Assembly (NCBI GenBank): GCA_016201765.1
Contig: JACQCE010000121.1
Location: 1-34,371, forward strand
Length of the DNA: 34,371 nucleotides
Source: Nitrospirota bacterium
GTDB taxonomy: Bacteria; Nitrospirota; Nitrospiria; JACQCE01
Direction of reading: 5' to 3'
Shown: one piece after another, positions 15,952-25,049 of the stretch
Layout of the letters: every line of letters begins with the position of its first letter
How positions within the stretch are numbered: the first letter of the stretch is position 1
Notes under the pieces: model-generated
The model's database searches: none
What the model saw: the letters and a program-made list of their open reading frames with translations, nothing else
Told to the model about the DNA's origin: nothing
Made by a program: the position numbers and the translations under genes

Positions 15952-16401
15952 GTGAGGATGGCTGTCGTGTGGAAGCGTGGGTTTCGAGTGGTGTCGATCG
16001 CAGCGCTGCTGATGGGATCAGGTGTTGCCGGTGCGTTTCCGGCGTTCCCGGCGGCGGCCGCCGATCAGCCGGCGCCGCCACCGGCCTCGACCGGGGCACC
16101 GTTGCCGGTGATCGACGTGCTGCATCATGAGTGGCGGCCGGACGTGGTGTGGGAGCGGATCGGCAAAACCAAATTCATCTGGAGCGCCACGGTCCGAAAT
16201 AATTCCGACAGCCGGCAGCGGGTCTTTGTCTATTACGATTTGCTCGATGAACGGGGGGTGCCTTTGGCCCGGAACGTGTCCAATCGATTTGTGGAGCCAC
16301 ACCAGACCGTTGAAATCGCGGCGGATTCCTATATTCTGTCGGTCGACCTTCCGTATGTGCGGAGCAGCCGGGCGACGGCGAAAATCGGTTTTCCGAACTG
16401 A
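15952..16401 (+). CDS. Exported protein with FxLYD-like beta-sandwich domain
   Basis: Signal peptide, then TKFIWSATVRNNSDSRQRVFVYYDLLDERGVPLARN...VEPHQTVEI. Confidence 0.6.
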   Translation: MRMAVVWKRGFRVVSIAALLMGSGVAGAFPAFPAAAADQPAPPPASTGAPLPVIDVLHHEWRPDVVWERIGKTKFIWSATVRNNSDSRQRVFVYYDLLDERGVPLARNVSNRFVEPHQTVEIAADSYILSVDLPYVRSSRATAKIGFPN

Positions 16402-16424
16402 GCGTTCATTTATAGGGACTTGCG

Positions 16425-16465
16425 CCTGCCTGCCCCTGCCCGTCCGGCAGGCGGGGGCAGGCAGG
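16425..16465. terminator. GC-rich hairpin, possible terminator or intergenic palindromic repeat
   Basis: CCTGCCTGCCCC (16425-16436) / GGGGCAGGCAGG (16454-16465) with inner CTGCC/GGCAG stem. Confidence 0.55.
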
Positions 16466-16570
16466 TCGCCCCCCTCCTCGCCGGGGATAGATTTCCAATC
16501 TGTGAAGGTTTTGATTTTTCTCGTATGATTTCGCTACAATTGTATTGTTAGCCATCCTGGCGAGGCCATT

Positions 16571-17761
16571 ATGGAGCCCAAGCTTCCACGAGGCTCATCC
16601 GATCCGGCGACGGCGGTTCATCAGCGCGACACGCAAGTCGACACGCTGAACCGCCTGTCGGCCGCCATCAGTCAGTCCGGCAGTCTTGAGCTGGCGCTCC
16701 AATCCACGCTGACTCAATTGCTGGCGCTCACCGACGCCGACATGGGGTCGATCCATGTCATGGATGCCGGCACGAATTCGCTCAAGCTGATGGCCAGCCA
16801 GGGTGTCTCGGAGGGGTTTGTCTGCGCGGAACGGCGCATTCCGATCGGCGACTGTCTCTGCGGGGAGGCGGCCCGCACCGGAGGTCTGATCATCTCCGGC
16901 GATCTCACGAACGACCGCCGGTTGACCCGGCCGGCCTGCCGGGAGGAAAAATTCGGTTCCGTCGTGAGCATCCCACTATCATCACGGGAGCGGACGCTGG
17001 GCATTCTGACGGTCTACGCGAAGCGGCTGGGGGCCTTCTCCGAGACGGATCAGGATTTGCTGGTGTTGGTGGGGCGCCATATCGGTGTGGCGGTGGAAAA
17101 CGCCCAGCTCTCGGCGCGGATGCGTGAACTGGCGGTGGTGGAGGAACGGGGCCTGATCGCCCAGGAGATTCACGATGGTATCGCCCAGTCACTGGCCTAT
17201 CTCAGCCTGGAGACGACGAAACTCCAGCAATTGTTGGAGGGGGATCCCAAGCTGGCAAAGGCCGAGTTGGGCCACATTCGCCAGGTCATCAAAGAGACGT
17301 GCGAGGATGTGCGGGCGCTCCTGGTCGATTTTCGGATGAAGTTCAAGGAGGGCGAGGGGCTTGCCGATACGTTGAACCGGTGTCTTGAGGAATTCAGCCA
17401 ACAGACGGCGATCCGGACGCAGTTGATCATGAGCGGCGATCTCTCCACCCTGCCGGCGGCGGTGCAGGTGCCGGTGTTTCGCATCATTCAGGAGGCGCTC
17501 TCCAATGTCCGCAAGCACGCGCAGGCGCATGCGGTCGTGGTCACCACGGCCGTTTCCTCATCGACGCTGGAGGTGACCGTGTGTGATGACGGTCTTGGAT
17601 TCGAGCCGGAGGCGGCCGCTGAACGGGGCGCCGGCCACCTGGGGCTGGGGATCATGCAGGAGCGGGCGGCGCATCTGGGCGGCCATCTGCGGTGCGACTC
17701 GCAGCCCGGTCGGGGGACGACGCTGCGGCTGCATCTGCCGCTTGGCGGATCGGTTCGATGA
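16571..17761 (+). CDS. GAF-domain HisKA_3 sensor histidine kinase (NarX/LiaS type)
   Basis: GAF segment (SLELALQSTLTQLLALTDADMGSIHVMD...); EERGLIAQEIHDGIAQSLAYLSLE (HisKA_3); VTVCDDGLGFEPEA...GHLGLGIMQERAAHLGGHL (ATPase). Confidence 0.95.
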   Translation: MEPKLPRGSSDPATAVHQRDTQVDTLNRLSAAISQSGSLELALQSTLTQLLALTDADMGSIHVMDAGTNSLKLMASQGVSEGFVCAERRIPIGDCLCGEAARTGGLIISGDLTNDRRLTRPACREEKFGSVVSIPLSSRERTLGILTVYAKRLGAFSETDQDLLVLVGRHIGVAVENAQLSARMRELAVVEERGLIAQEIHDGIAQSLAYLSLETTKLQQLLEGDPKLAKAELGHIRQVIKETCEDVRALLVDFRMKFKEGEGLADTLNRCLEEFSQQTAIRTQLIMSGDLSTLPAAVQVPVFRIIQEALSNVRKHAQAHAVVVTTAVSSSTLEVTVCDDGLGFEPEAAAERGAGHLGLGIMQERAAHLGGHLRCDSQPGRGTTLRLHLPLGGSVR

Positions 17762-18456
17762 CATCCATGACGACCATCAAGGTCCTGGTGGTGGATGATC
17801 ACACCCTCTTTCGCAAAGGGCTGGTCAGCCTGCTCGGTCAGCAAAAGGGAATGGAGGTCGTGGGCGAGGCCAAAGACGGCGACGAAGGGGTGCGCTTGGC
17901 CCGGCAGCACCGGCCGGATGTGGTGCTCATGGATGTGAAGATGCCCCATCTGAACGGCATTCAGGCCGCCCAGGCGATTCGCGAGCTGTTGCCGGAGACG
18001 CGGATCATCATGTTGACCGTCTCGGATGAGGACGGCGACCTGTTTGCGGCGGTCAAGGCTGGCGCCAACGGCTATCTGCTGAAAAGCGTGGAGCCCGAGC
18101 AATTGATCAAATCGATTCATCTGCTGATCAAGGGCGAGCCGGTGATCTCCCATGCGATGGCCTCCAAACTGTTGGGCGAATTCCGCGCCATGGCCAAAAA
18201 GGCGGAGCAACCGCCGGAGCCGGCCCCGGCCGCGCTGACCGATCGGGAGACGGACATTCTGCAGTTGCTGGCCAAGGGACAGAGCAACAAGGAAATCGGC
18301 TCAAGCCTGGATATTTCCGAGCATACCGTGAAAATCCATTTGAAAAACATTTTACGAAAGCTCCACATGAACAGCCGCGTCCAGGCGGCGGTCTACGCCC
18401 ATCAGCACGGCCTGGTCCAGGCGCCGTCTCCGGGTCGCACGCGCGAGTCAGCATAG
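17758..18456 (+). CDS. NarL/FixJ family response regulator
   Basis: IKVLVVDDHTLFRKGL, DVVLMDVKMPHLNGIQA, LTDRETDILQLLAKGQSNKEIGSSLDISEHTVKIHLKNILRKL; overlaps the kinase stop codon. Confidence 0.96.
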   Translation: MTSMTTIKVLVVDDHTLFRKGLVSLLGQQKGMEVVGEAKDGDEGVRLARQHRPDVVLMDVKMPHLNGIQAAQAIRELLPETRIIMLTVSDEDGDLFAAVKAGANGYLLKSVEPEQLIKSIHLLIKGEPVISHAMASKLLGEFRAMAKKAEQPPEPAPAALTDRETDILQLLAKGQSNKEIGSSLDISEHTVKIHLKNILRKLHMNSRVQAAVYAHQHGLVQAPSPGRTRESA

Positions 18457-18467
18457 CAATCCTGCTA

Positions 18468-18495
18468 ATGTCGAATGTCGAATGTCGAGTGTCGA
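18468..18495 (+). repeat. Heptanucleotide tandem repeat, RTGTCGA x4
   Basis: ATGTCGA ATGTCGA ATGTCGA GTGTCGA, perfect 7-bp periodicity. Confidence 0.85.
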
Positions 18496-18571
18496 ATGAA
18501 ATCAAGACATTGAAAGTCATTACGCCAGCCGTTGTTCAATCGTTACTCTCCCTATTCGCCATTCGATATTT

Positions 18572-18597
18572 GCTTATAGCCTGAAAGGGCTATAAGC
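18572..18597. other. 10-bp perfect hairpin, 6-nt loop
   Basis: GCTTATAGCC TGAAAG GGCTATAAGC. Confidence 0.7.
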
Positions 18598-18648
18598 GCA
18601 TCGCCCGTTTTCCCCACCCGAATAAGCCATCCGCGGAATAGACGCGGC

Positions 18649-19035
18649 ATGTCCCTTCCATTAGACTGCGGCTATCACCTATGGAAGCGACAGATCACCG
18701 TGAACAAACGAAGACTTCTTTTGATCACGACGCGGTCGTTATTCGGGACGGGTCTGATGAGTCTTCTGGAGCAGCAAACGGACCGGGTTGCCATCGAAAC
18801 GGCGGCCGATGTCCGGACTGCCCTTCAAAAAAGTCAGACGTTTCAGCCGGACGTGGTCCTCTACTTCAGGGAGACCAGCCGGCCGGAGGACGAGGCGTTG
18901 TTGCAGGAACTGATGAGCCGGCACCGGGCCCGCGTCATTCATTGCACGCTGGAGGCGGATCGACTCACCATTTACGACCAGACAAGCATCAACCATGCCA
19001 CGGTGGACGATCTGATGACCGCCGTGCTGAAATGA
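18649..19035 (+). CDS. Degenerate receiver-like protein
   Basis: RRLLLITTRSLFGTGLMSLLEQQTDRVAIETAADVRTALQKSQTFQPDVVLYF: receiver-like periodicity without the acidic pocket or phospho-Asp. Exact start uncertain. Confidence 0.6.
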   Translation: MSLPLDCGYHLWKRQITVNKRRLLLITTRSLFGTGLMSLLEQQTDRVAIETAADVRTALQKSQTFQPDVVLYFRETSRPEDEALLQELMSRHRARVIHCTLEADRLTIYDQTSINHATVDDLMTAVLK

Positions 19036-19057
19036 CCGTCATCGAGGGAGGCGCAAG

Positions 19058-22000
19058 ATGAACCAGAGAGAGCAATGGCTGAAGGGGTTGCCGTGGCCGC
19101 AGGCCGCGGCGGTGGTGAGCGGATTGCTGTGGGCGTTCGGCGGGAGCGGCACCTTCCCCCCGGCGCTGGCCGAAGAGGAGCACAGCCACGGCGCCGCCGT
19201 GACGGCGGCCCAGCCCTCGCTGGCGTCGTGGGACGCCCAGCTCAAAGATCAACTCGATCGCGAATACACCATGGAAGGCCGGGAGGCGCAGCGGACCAAG
19301 GTCGAAGACGCGATGCAAAAGCTGATGGATGAAATCTCCCACGGCGGCGGGCGGCACGACGCCCAGGCGTCGCAAGGCCCCTATAACGAAATGGCCATGA
19401 GCCAGCAGATGGACCGGAGCTTCTTTCTGGGGCCCACCGGCGTCGCCGAGACGGTGACGGCCGGCGGCCAGTGTCCCAAAAGCGCGCCCGTGCGCGAGTT
19501 CGACATCTCGGCCATCAATGTCGAGATCACGCTCAATCAGTGGCAGGATTACCATCCAGGCTACATGTATGTGCTGACCGAGAATGTCAACAAGGTGCGT
19601 GACGAGGAAAAACGGAACAGGGAGGCGCGCAAGAAGGAAGGGTATGACATTGGCGCGGTGTCGACCGGGTTGCAGACCGATCTCATCCAACCGCTCAATA
19701 TCCGCGGCAACCAGGGCGATTGCGTGGTGATCACGCTGCGCAATCAGTTGGACGATGAAGACGTGGGATTGCACATCCATGGCTCCAGCATAATCATCAA
19801 ATCGACCGGCGCGGCGGCGACGGCGGCCAATCCCGACACGAATATCAAACCCGGCAAGAGCCAGGTGTTCAGCTGGTACATCCGGCCCGAGGAGCAGGAA
19901 GGCGTGCACATGTTGCACAGCCACGTCGGCCGCGAGCAGGCCAGCCTGGGAATGATCGGCTCCTTCATCGTGGAGCCGGTCGGCTCAACCTATCTCGACG
20001 CGGTCACCGGCCAGGAGACCAAGAGCGGCTGGCAGGTGATGATCGCCAATCCGACCATCCCCGATTTCAGGGAATTCGTGATCTTCTATCATGAGATCGG
20101 CGACGAATCGTTCCGGCCGCTCAACCGCAACGGCGAGATGATCCCGCAGCGCGACCCGAACACCGACGCCTACCGGCCCTCGGCCCGCGCCATCAACTAC
20201 CGGAGCGAGCCGTTCGGCGTCAACAATCTGGCCTTGCAGGAGAAATATTTTCATTTTGAAGATGAATCGATGGCCTACAGTTCCTACACCTTCGGCGATG
20301 TGCCGACGCCTTTACCCCGCTCCTACATGGGCGATCCGGCCAAATACCGGCTGGTCCACGGCGGCGGCGAAGTGTTTCATTCGCACCATCCGCACGGCGG
20401 GTCCATCCGCTGGTTGAGGCAGCCGAAGGCCGACAGCAAGGAGTCGGAACTGCTCACGGCGGCCGCCAACGGGCCGGTCAAATATCCCGTGATTCGGACC
20501 ACGTCCGACCGGGTCGATGTGGAAGTGATCGGTCCTTCCGAAGCGCTCGATCTGAATACCGAGTGCGGCTCGGGCCTCTGCCAGCAACTGGCGGGCGATT
20601 TTCTCTTCCACTGCCACGTCGCGCATCACTATGTCGCCGGCATGTGGTCCTACTGGCGGGTCTATAACACCCTTCAGAACGGCAACTATCCGGTGGGCAG
20701 CACCGATATCATGCCGGCGTTGCAGGAGTTGCCCGATCGGAAGGGGCGCATGAAGCCGGGTGTGACGTCTGACAAACTGGTTGGTCGGACGATGGATTGG
20801 TATGACAAGAAATGGAACATCACGTCCGGCAAGACCGATTTTGCCAAGCCGGTGGCCGATATTTTGGTGAAGGACTGGGTCAAAATGATGCTCCCGCCTG
20901 CCGGTCAACCGGGCCACACCGCCGATGAGAAGGGCCAGATCACGGCCTATGACTCGAGCGTCTGGGATTGGTCATGGGACGGGAACAAGGCGTTGGGCGA
21001 ACCGGAAGTGACCGGCGCCTTCCCCTGGCCGAAGTATGTCTCGCCGATGCCGGGCAAGCGGCCGCCGCTGCTCTTCGAAGAGAAGACGGGCAAACTGGCC
21101 TGGCCGCACTTCAAGCCGCACCTGGGCAAACGGGTGCCGTTTGCGCGCCATCACGGGCCGGCGCCCTGGCTCGAACCGATCCATGTCGACAAGACGAACG
21201 TCGCGGTCGGAGACGATCCCGGCAGTCTGGGCGCGCCGAACGAGGAGACCACGCTGCCGGCCAAGCCGGGTGAGCAGGGACGATGGAGTCTCTGCCCCGA
21301 GAACGCGGGCCGCAAGCAGTACACCATTCACTTCATCGAAACGCCCATCACGATGAACAAGGCGATCGGCAAGGAAAAGGCGGTCGTCGATCAACACGGC
21401 ACGATCTACGTGCTGCATGAAGAGGAAGCGGCGGTGCGTGCCAACAGCGATCTGGCCCGTCCGCTGGTCTACCGCGGGAACATCTATGACTGCGTGGATG
21501 TGATTCTGAAGAGCGAGTGGGAGGACAACAACACCACAAACTTTCAGATGTCGAAGATCAACATCCACCCGCACTTCATGCAGTTCGACAATCAGTCGTC
21601 TGACGGCGTGATCACCGGCTTCTCCTACGAGCAGTCGGTCCGGCCGTTTACGGAGATGGCCAAGAAGGAGCACAAGGGGCTTCCCGCGCCGATGACCTCC
21701 ACCGTGGTCGATGACACCAGGAGCGGAGCCGCCTCCATGACGGTGAAGATGGCCGAGGGCGCCACCCCCTTTCATGAAAATACCGACGTCATGATCGGGA
21801 TGCAACAGGTGAAAACGTCCGAGGTGCGGTGGATCCGGAAGATCGCAAAGGGCTCGAAGGAGGGGGAGTACACGCTCACCTTCAATGAGCCGCTCAAACA
21901 CGCGCACAAGAAGGGCGAGATCGCCTCGGTCGAATATGTCCGCTACCGTTACTGGGTGGATGTCGACCTCGGCACGGTCTTCTGGCACGATCACGCGCTG

Positions 22001-23992
22001 GGCGGCACGACCTGGCCGCACGGGGCGGTCGGCGGGATCATCATCGAACCGGTGGGCTCCACCTATCACGATCCGGTGACCGGCAAGCAGATCCGCAGCG
22101 GTCCGATCGCGGACATCCACACCACCGAACCGGTCGGCTACGGCGTGAACGGGAGTTTCCGGGAGATGGTGATGTATCTGCACGACACGGTGCCCTACAC
22201 GGCGCAGGTCGTGACGGCCGGCAACCCGCCCGGACAGACCGTCCAGGCGGCGATCGACGCGGGACAGGCGCTCTTCTTCCAGATGCCCTACAATCTGGAC
22301 ATCACGCCGGTCTCCGTGATCAACGGCGGCACGCACACCACCGGCGGCGGGATCTTCTTCCGCGCCGAATCGGTCGCCAAGCGGTTGAAGCACAACCCGG
22401 ACCCGTCGCTGGTCTTTTCGTCCAGGACCCACGGCGATCCAGGCACGCTGCTCTTCCGCGCCTACGTGGGCGATCCGGTCGTCTTCCGGTTGATGCACGT
22501 GATGATGAATGAGACCCACACCTGGAAGATCGCCGGCCACGTGTTCCGGACGGAGCGGTACGCCGAGCATTCCGACCTGCGCAACAACTGGCACGTCGGC
22601 ATTGCGGAGCGGTACGACCTGGTGAGCAAAGCCGGCGGCCCGATGGGGATCGCGGGCGACTACCTCTACTACAACGGTCGTCCCTCCCATCTCTCCGAGG
22701 GCAGCTGGGGCATCTTCCGGGTGCTGGACAAGGAGACGCCCGACCTGCAGAAGCTGCCGGGTCGCGAGGAGGTGCCGGCGTCGGCCAAGGCGGTCTGTCC
22801 CGCCGATGCGCCGGTCAAGGCGTTCAGCGTGCTGGCCGTCGATCGGGCGTTGAAATTCAACCCGAACGCGCCCGATGTGCTGGAGGTGGATTTCGACCGC
22901 AAGCTGGAGGTGGCCAATCCCAAGGGCAAGATCTTCATGCTCGAGGGGGAGAAGACGAAGGTGGCCGCGGACGGCTTCCGGCCGTCGCCGCTGACCCTGC
23001 ACGTGAACGTGGGCGACTGCATCAAGGTCACCCTGAAGAACGAGATGAAGGCGAACCGCGCCTCCTTCTCGGCCGACATGCTGGCGTTCGATCCGAAGGA
23101 TTCCCAGGGCGTGAACGTCGGCAACAACCCCGGGGATCAGACGATCGGCCCGGGCCAGACGCGGACCTACACCTTCTATGCGCATCCCTACACGGGTGAG
23201 GGCGCCGTGCTGGTGTGGGATTGGGGCAACTTCATCAACGACATCCGCGACGGCCTGTTCGGCGCGATCATTGTCGGCCCGAAGGGCTCCAAGTACCGGG
23301 ATTCGGTCACGGGCGAGGAGGTCACGCTCAAGAACGCCTGGCAGGTGGATGTGCTGGTCGACCGCTCGGTCCCGGGGAACGCGGGCCGCGCCGACTACCG
23401 TGATGCGTCCCTCTTCTTCCAGGATGAGGACAACATCATCGGGACGGCCTTCATGCCCTACATCCAGCAGATCGCCGGATTGACGGGCGTGAATTACCGG
23501 AGCGAGCCGTGGAGCTGGCGCGAGGAGCACGGCTGCGAGCTGGGGACGATGTACACCCCCTGCGCCGTCGCGGCGGAGTCGGATATTGCGACGCCGGTGG
23601 TGCTCTCTCACGCGGGCGACGAGGTCCGGCTGCATGTGTTCGGCGCCTTCAACGAGCAGAATCAAATCTTCAGCATCGAGGGACATGAATTCCCCCTGAA
23701 ACCGGACATGACGGGCGCCGATCTGGAGAGCTCGATCGAGTTCGGCTCGGCCGAAGGGCTGAACATCGTCCTGAACTCCGCGGGCGGGCCCTTTGCGATT
23801 CCGGGCAACTACATCTGGCAGGATCACCGGATGCCCTACGCCCAGGCGGGCGAATGGGGCTATCTGCGGGTGCTGCCGGCCGGGGATCGCAAGCTCCTGC
23901 CGCTGGGCGGCGGTGCGCCCGGTTCCCGGGCGGTGCAGGCGCCGAAAGAGGGTGACGGGGTTCCGGTCTCCCTGCTGGAGCCGTCGAAGTAA
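19058..23992 (+). CDS. Giant secreted multicopper oxidase, three homologous two-cupredoxin modules
   Basis: Signal peptide; module 1 motifs HIHG, HSH, HSHHPHGG, HCHVAHHYVAGMW; module 2 HPHF and WHDH; module 3 homologous but ligand-poor. Repeated module starts CPKSAPVREF / CPENAGRKQY / CPADAPVKAF. Confidence 0.93.
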   Translation: MNQREQWLKGLPWPQAAAVVSGLLWAFGGSGTFPPALAEEEHSHGAAVTAAQPSLASWDAQLKDQLDREYTMEGREAQRTKVEDAMQKLMDEISHGGGRHDAQASQGPYNEMAMSQQMDRSFFLGPTGVAETVTAGGQCPKSAPVREFDISAINVEITLNQWQDYHPGYMYVLTENVNKVRDEEKRNREARKKEGYDIGAVSTGLQTDLIQPLNIRGNQGDCVVITLRNQLDDEDVGLHIHGSSIIIKSTGAAATAANPDTNIKPGKSQVFSWYIRPEEQEGVHMLHSHVGREQASLGMIGSFIVEPVGSTYLDAVTGQETKSGWQVMIANPTIPDFREFVIFYHEIGDESFRPLNRNGEMIPQRDPNTDAYRPSARAINYRSEPFGVNNLALQEKYFHFEDESMAYSSYTFGDVPTPLPRSYMGDPAKYRLVHGGGEVFHSHHPHGGSIRWLRQPKADSKESELLTAAANGPVKYPVIRTTSDRVDVEVIGPSEALDLNTECGSGLCQQLAGDFLFHCHVAHHYVAGMWSYWRVYNTLQNGNYPVGSTDIMPALQELPDRKGRMKPGVTSDKLVGRTMDWYDKKWNITSGKTDFAKPVADILVKDWVKMMLPPAGQPGHTADEKGQITAYDSSVWDWSWDGNKALGEPEVTGAFPWPKYVSPMPGKRPPLLFEEKTGKLAWPHFKPHLGKRVPFARHHGPAPWLEPIHVDKTNVAVGDDPGSLGAPNEETTLPAKPGEQGRWSLCPENAGRKQYTIHFIETPITMNKAIGKEKAVVDQHGTIYVLHEEEAAVRANSDLARPLVYRGNIYDCVDVILKSEWEDNNTTNFQMSKINIHPHFMQFDNQSSDGVITGFSYEQSVRPFTEMAKKEHKGLPAPMTSTVVDDTRSGAASMTVKMAEGATPFHENTDVMIGMQQVKTSEVRWIRKIAKGSKEGEYTLTFNEPLKHAHKKGEIASVEYVRYRYWVDVDLGTVFWHDHALGGTTWPHGAVGGIIIEPVGSTYHDPVTGKQIRSGPIADIHTTEPVGYGVNGSFREMVMYLHDTVPYTAQVVTAGNPPGQTVQAAIDAGQALFFQMPYNLDITPVSVINGGTHTTGGGIFFRAESVAKRLKHNPDPSLVFSSRTHGDPGTLLFRAYVGDPVVFRLMHVMMNETHTWKIAGHVFRTERYAEHSDLRNNWHVGIAERYDLVSKAGGPMGIAGDYLYYNGRPSHLSEGSWGIFRVLDKETPDLQKLPGREEVPASAKAVCPADAPVKAFSVLAVDRALKFNPNAPDVLEVDFDRKLEVANPKGKIFMLEGEKTKVAADGFRPSPLTLHVNVGDCIKVTLKNEMKANRASFSADMLAFDPKDSQGVNVGNNPGDQTIGPGQTRTYTFYAHPYTGEGAVLVWDWGNFINDIRDGLFGAIIVGPKGSKYRDSVTGEEVTLKNAWQVDVLVDRSVPGNAGRADYRDASLFFQDEDNIIGTAFMPYIQQIAGLTGVNYRSEPWSWREEHGCELGTMYTPCAVAAESDIATPVVLSHAGDEVRLHVFGAFNEQNQIFSIEGHEFPLKPDMTGADLESSIEFGSAEGLNIVLNSAGGPFAIPGNYIWQDHRMPYAQAGEWGYLRVLPAGDRKLLPLGGGAPGSRAVQAPKEGDGVPVSLLEPSK

Positions 23993-24021
23993 GAACGCAT
24001 CAGAGGCACGGTCAATCGTGA

Positions 24022-24055
24022 GAGGGGGCAGGGGTTTCACACCCTCTGCCCCCTC
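24022..24055. terminator. Strong intercistronic stem-loop after the multicopper oxidase
   Basis: GAGGGGGCAGGGGT-TTCAC-ACCCTCTGCCCCCTC (one bulge). Confidence 0.6.
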
Positions 24056-24089
24056 GTCAGTTAGTGGCGGGTTCTTATAGGAGAGGTCA

Positions 24090-25049
24090 ATGGCTGGTCT
24101 GAGGGATAAGCGGCGGCGGATCGCGGTGCTTGTGGCCGGCATGGTCTTGCTGGGGGCGATGGGATGGCCGGGGCGTTCTGCCGCCTATGAAGAAATCGCG
24201 GTGCGTAACGGCGGCACGCTGACCGGCCGGGTGGTGCTGAACGGACCGGTGCCCGAACCACGGGTTTTTTCACTGGTCCTCTATCCATTCGGCCCGTTCT
24301 GCAAGCGCATTTCCGACGGCCAGGGGCATGTCCTGTTGCAGGAGTTTCTCGTCGGGTCGGAGGGAGGCCTGCAGGACGCCGTCGTGACGGTGCAGCATGT
24401 CTCGCAAGGCAAGCCGTTCCCTCCCATCAAAAATGAGTTCGTCGCGGTTGACTGCATGTTCCATCCGGCCGACGTGCCGCAGGCTGAGCAGTATATTGTG
24501 ACGGAGAAGGGGCGGTTGACCCACGCCCATCCGGTGGTGGCGATCCTGCAAAACCACCAGCCGATCTCGGTGATCAACAAAGACCCGATCATCCACAACG
24601 GCCAGGTCTTTCAGAGCGAACGGGGCAATATCGTGCTCAATTTTCCCCTGCCGGTTTCAGCCGAGCCGCGCGGGGGGCCCATTCATTTCGAACCGGGCAA
24701 GCGGATCGCGCAGATGATCTGCGGCATGCACGAGTTCATGCAGAGCTGGGGCTTCATGGTGGACAACCCCTATTACGCCCGGACCAAGCGGGACGGGAGG
24801 TTCAGCATTGATACCCTGCCGCCGGGGACGTATACGGTGTCGGCCTGGCATCCCCATCTGCAACCGATTGAACGGTCGATCACCATCCGGGCCGGTGAGA
24901 CCACCGCCATCGACTTTACATTCGACGCCAGGACGGTGGTCCGGCCGAGCTATGAGAGCCAGGAGAAGTTCCGGATCGGACCGGAATCCAAACCGCACGA
25001 GCACCTGCAGGGAGGCGAGTGTGAGCCCCCATACTGCACGCCGAAATAA
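24090..25049 (+). CDS. Secreted CarboxypepD_reg-like/cupredoxin-like protein, paralog 1
   Basis: Signal peptide; YEEIAVRNGGTLTGRVVLNG; NKDPIIHN and CGMHEFMQSW (type-1 Cu-like His...Cys-x2-His-x3-Met); C-terminal DGRFSIDTLPPGTYTVSAWHPHLQP. Confidence 0.82.
   Translation: MAGLRDKRRRIAVLVAGMVLLGAMGWPGRSAAYEEIAVRNGGTLTGRVVLNGPVPEPRVFSLVLYPFGPFCKRISDGQGHVLLQEFLVGSEGGLQDAVVTVQHVSQGKPFPPIKNEFVAVDCMFHPADVPQAEQYIVTEKGRLTHAHPVVAILQNHQPISVINKDPIIHNGQVFQSERGNIVLNFPLPVSAEPRGGPIHFEPGKRIAQMICGMHEFMQSWGFMVDNPYYARTKRDGRFSIDTLPPGTYTVSAWHPHLQPIERSITIRAGETTAIDFTFDARTVVRPSYESQEKFRIGPESKPHEHLQGGECEPPYCTPK

Noticed and set aside
20972-24142. 1056-aa open reading frame antisense to the giant multicopper oxidase
   Set aside because: High-GC codon-phase artefact: the sense frame has clear conserved motifs, and the antisense product is low-complexity (H/R/D/G-rich) with no recognisable domain.
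24808-25020. N-terminal extension of paralog 2 in the ORF track (start at 24808)
   Set aside because: Overlaps conserved coding sequence of paralog 1; GTG 25021 has a good Shine-Dalgarno sequence and precedes a signal peptide.
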